Assembly (NCBI GenBank): GCA_000507305.1
Contig: DF240847.1
Span: forward strand, 57,546-121,545
From: Breviolum minutum Mf 1.05b.01
Lineage: Eukaryota; Sar; Dinophyceae; Suessiales; Symbiodiniaceae
Direction of reading: 5' to 3'
DNA: 64,000 bases
The translations under genes and the position numbers were made by a program. The notes beneath the pieces were generated by a model that saw only the letters and a list, made by a program, of their open reading frames with translations, was not told the DNA's origin and did not search any database. Shown here one piece after another: positions 61,987 to 64,000 of the stretch (position 1 is its first letter; each line of letters starts with the position of its first letter).

Positions 61987-62123
61987 GTGAAAGGCAGGCC
62001 GCGGCCACAGCAGCACCGAGCAATACTGGCAATGCTTCAGTTCTCGGTATTGGAACCCAAGAGGGAGAGGGGGGTTGGCTTGCAGTGGCATACCGTTCTG
62101 TATGTTGCGGTCTTTTGGATTAA
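61987..62123 (+). CDS. Candidate terminal exon
   Basis: After TTGTTGCAG; reads ERQAAATAAPSNTGNASVLG, IGTQEGEGGWLAVAYRSVCC then GLLD and TAA. High GC3 and a clean stop; plausible gene 3' end. Confidence 0.5.
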
Positions 62124-62590
62124 ATTCAGATGATTTTCATCAATTTATACCCATAAATCATCATGGTTCTTCATGGAGAAACTTCCATGCCATGTTTGAG
62201 GTAAATGGATGACGGAAGCTGTACATGACATGCTTTCTATGGTGAACAACATTACAACATGGCTTGCAGAACACCTGAACAGTGATGCAAACCTTGGTTC
62301 TTCATTTGTATAGGTGTTTACCATATTAGTTACCCAACTATATGGGGATAATTCTAGGCTACTATAGGGGTGCCCATTGATCAACCTCTAGTGCGCTAGT
62401 TGAGGACTAGGTACCTCGAGGTCTTTCACATCGTGGTTTTGCAACTGGAAGAACTGGCATTGTGATTGTAAGTGGAATAAACTATAAAGAGGATGCACAC
62501 TCATCAACAGTGACCATGTGGATGGATATATGTTTGTGTTTTCTTTAAATCTGGGGTATCCTTCTTCGTTTTCACATGTTGTGTCAACAG

Positions 62591-62748
62591 GGTGGCGAGG
62601 GGAGGCATCTCGAAAAGCCCATGTTGGGAGACGAAAGCAGCCCCTTCAAATTTACTAGGAGACAATGGGCACCCACTGTCGTTCTTCGGTTTGCCATCCA
62701 TCACTATTGCTTTCAACAACATGAAGCCATGGCTAAGCGAGGAGTCTG
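62591..62748 (+). CDS. Strong candidate exon
   Basis: Borders are TCAACAG|GGT and GTCTG|GTTATG. Reads GGEGRHLEKPMLGDESSPFK, FTRRQWAPTVVLRFAIHHYC and FQQHEAMAKRGV. Good codons; a second + frame is open. Confidence 0.5.
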
Positions 62749-63046
62749 GTTATGATGTGGTAATCCTGGATTCGACACACATCTTCTATTGGTCCATTCG
62801 TGAAAGTTATCCCCTAATACTTCCAAAAAACACCTCCCCCAAAAAAAACTTGAAGAAGATCTTCCCCAGTTTTGTTAAAAAAGCCAATTTGATTTTTGAG
62901 TTGGTTTAGTTTTGTTATTACTTGTGGTTAGTTTGGTTACTCCAGAAACTCACGCAAGACTACTTTCCCTTTTAAATTGTCCCTTTTCAGGGGAAAAAAT
63001 CGTTCATGTTCAGGGGTTTTAGCTTGGTTCGTTTAGAACTTCCCAG

Positions 63047-63093
63047 GCGCCTTGACGGAGCAGCAGCTGGACAAAATCCGTGCCAATCGAGAG
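63047..63093 (+). CDS. Candidate short exon
   Basis: Borders are TTCCCAG|GC and CGAGAG|GTTCCC. Reads ALTEQQLDKIRANRE, a charged helix seen at the start of several nuclear proteins. Confidence 0.5.
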
Positions 63094-63588
63094 GTTCCCT
63101 GGTGTGAAAAAAGGGGCCCACGTTGAAAAGGTGACTTTACCATGCCCACATGCTGGGGAGTTTAGACATTTCCCCCAACGTCTCTAAACAAAAAGAACAT
63201 GTTTTGTGACAATCATTGTTAAGCGCACAGTCCCGCTTCTGAGCAGACAGTGGCGTCACATGAGCTATCAGGCATTCCCAAGCATTCTCACCAGTTTTGT
63301 TGTCCCGAGGGCCCATGTGAAAGTGCGCATAAATTGGATTGATTACTTGAATTGAAGCTTTTCAGTGAAGATGTTTGTCGTTACAAACAGCTTTCTAAAT
63401 AAAAAGGGCGTAAGAAAAATCATGCTGTAAGTGCATTCAGAGCATCGCAAACACTCTCTAATTTGTGAGCGACTGGCAATCTTTCTGGACATTTTTAGCC
63501 TATCTCAACCATCTCAACTGCGTTTTTTTCTTTAAAGGAAAAATGGATCTGATCTATCAATGTCATTTCACGACTGTCACGATCTAAG

Positions 63589-63666
63589 CAAAACGCTGCT
63601 CCAAAGGCAGCTTTGCAGCGAAAACGCCTACGCGAGGAGTTTTTGTTTTGTTCCGGGGAGTTCAAG
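63589..63666 (+). CDS. Candidate exon
   Basis: Reads QNAAPKAALQRKRLREEFLF then CSGEFK, ending TTCAAG|GTTTG. Basic helical. Confidence 0.45.
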
Positions 63667-64000
63667 GTTTGTTTTTGAATGTTTTTGATTGGTTTCCATG
63701 ATGGAAGGCCACCCAAATGGATAGTTCAAATATCTATCGCTTACATAGAATTAGAAAGCCAAAAACATATACATAAGTATATATTTACACACATGCTTGA
63801 TAGTGTGCAACTACATGCAGAGACACACGTGATTGTTGTAGGGCTTTTGCTTTGGATGGTGTAGATTGCAAGTTCAGGTTATGCTGCTGCTGATATCATG
63901 AATGATTACGCATTATTATTATCATTATCATGATTATTATTACTTCATAATCATCATTTTATTCTTTTTTTGTTGCATACCATTTCCTCATATACGCAAT

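Noticed and set aside
1-64000. Dinoflagellate spliced-leader, rRNA or tRNA genes
   Set aside because: I looked for the GCCATTTTGGCTCAAG leader core and for obvious rRNA or tRNA stretches and saw none; a covariance-model search would be needed to exclude tRNAs firmly.

Overview
The window looks like nuclear DNA of a dinoflagellate or a similar large-genome protist. The reasons are AT-leaning non-coding sequence with short (about 40-240 bp) GC3-richer open stretches bounded by AG at the left and GT, sometimes GC, at the right; nearly all of these stretches read on the + strand; there is a DIRS-like tyrosine-recombinase retroelement; and small palindromic elements are dense. No rRNA, tRNA, CRISPR array or bacterial-type operon was seen. 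The organism assignment is an inference, not a database match. Exons were called by eye from codon composition, open frame and splice-like borders, so most borders are approximate and most products are unrecognised. Layout. 0.7-10.2 kb: + strand candidate exons, interrupted at 1310-2964 by a non-autonomous DNA transposon with 19-bp terminal inverted repeats and TAAT target duplications. 12.5-32.5 kb: a long series of short + strand exons without a family I recognise, possibly one very large gene or several. 33.0-39.1 kb: a chain of exons that spells a CRAL-TRIO (SEC14-like) lipid-binding domain; five of them (36.8-38.8 kb) join with consistent reading phase. 39.3-43.8 kb: further exons, a degenerate repeat and microsatellites. 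43825-50014: a decayed DIRS-order retroelement bounded by split direct repeats (A1 at the left; B1-A2-B2 at the right) with a small Cys/His ORF, a tyrosine recombinase, Gag, a zinc finger, a methyltransferase-like domain, reverse transcriptase and RNase H. 50-64 kb: more + strand exons among many 103-120 bp foldback elements. The main finding is inside the retroelement. A segment of exactly 1206 bp (46694-47899, 402 codons) is inverted. Turning it back on paper rejoins Gag to its zinc finger and the methyltransferase to its own C-terminal motif, both in frame. This explains why the zinc-finger and methyltransferase frames lie on the minus strand of a + strand element. The copy is also damaged by in-frame TGA codons, a Gag frameshift and assembly gaps collapsed to single N bases. 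The element begins GGTAAG and its last AG is in CATCAG, so its ends resemble a 5' and a 3' splice site, and it abuts an open exon frame ending at 43824. The foldback elements fall into at least five families. One pair brackets a CRAL-TRIO exon, one is nested inside another, and several touch exon borders.
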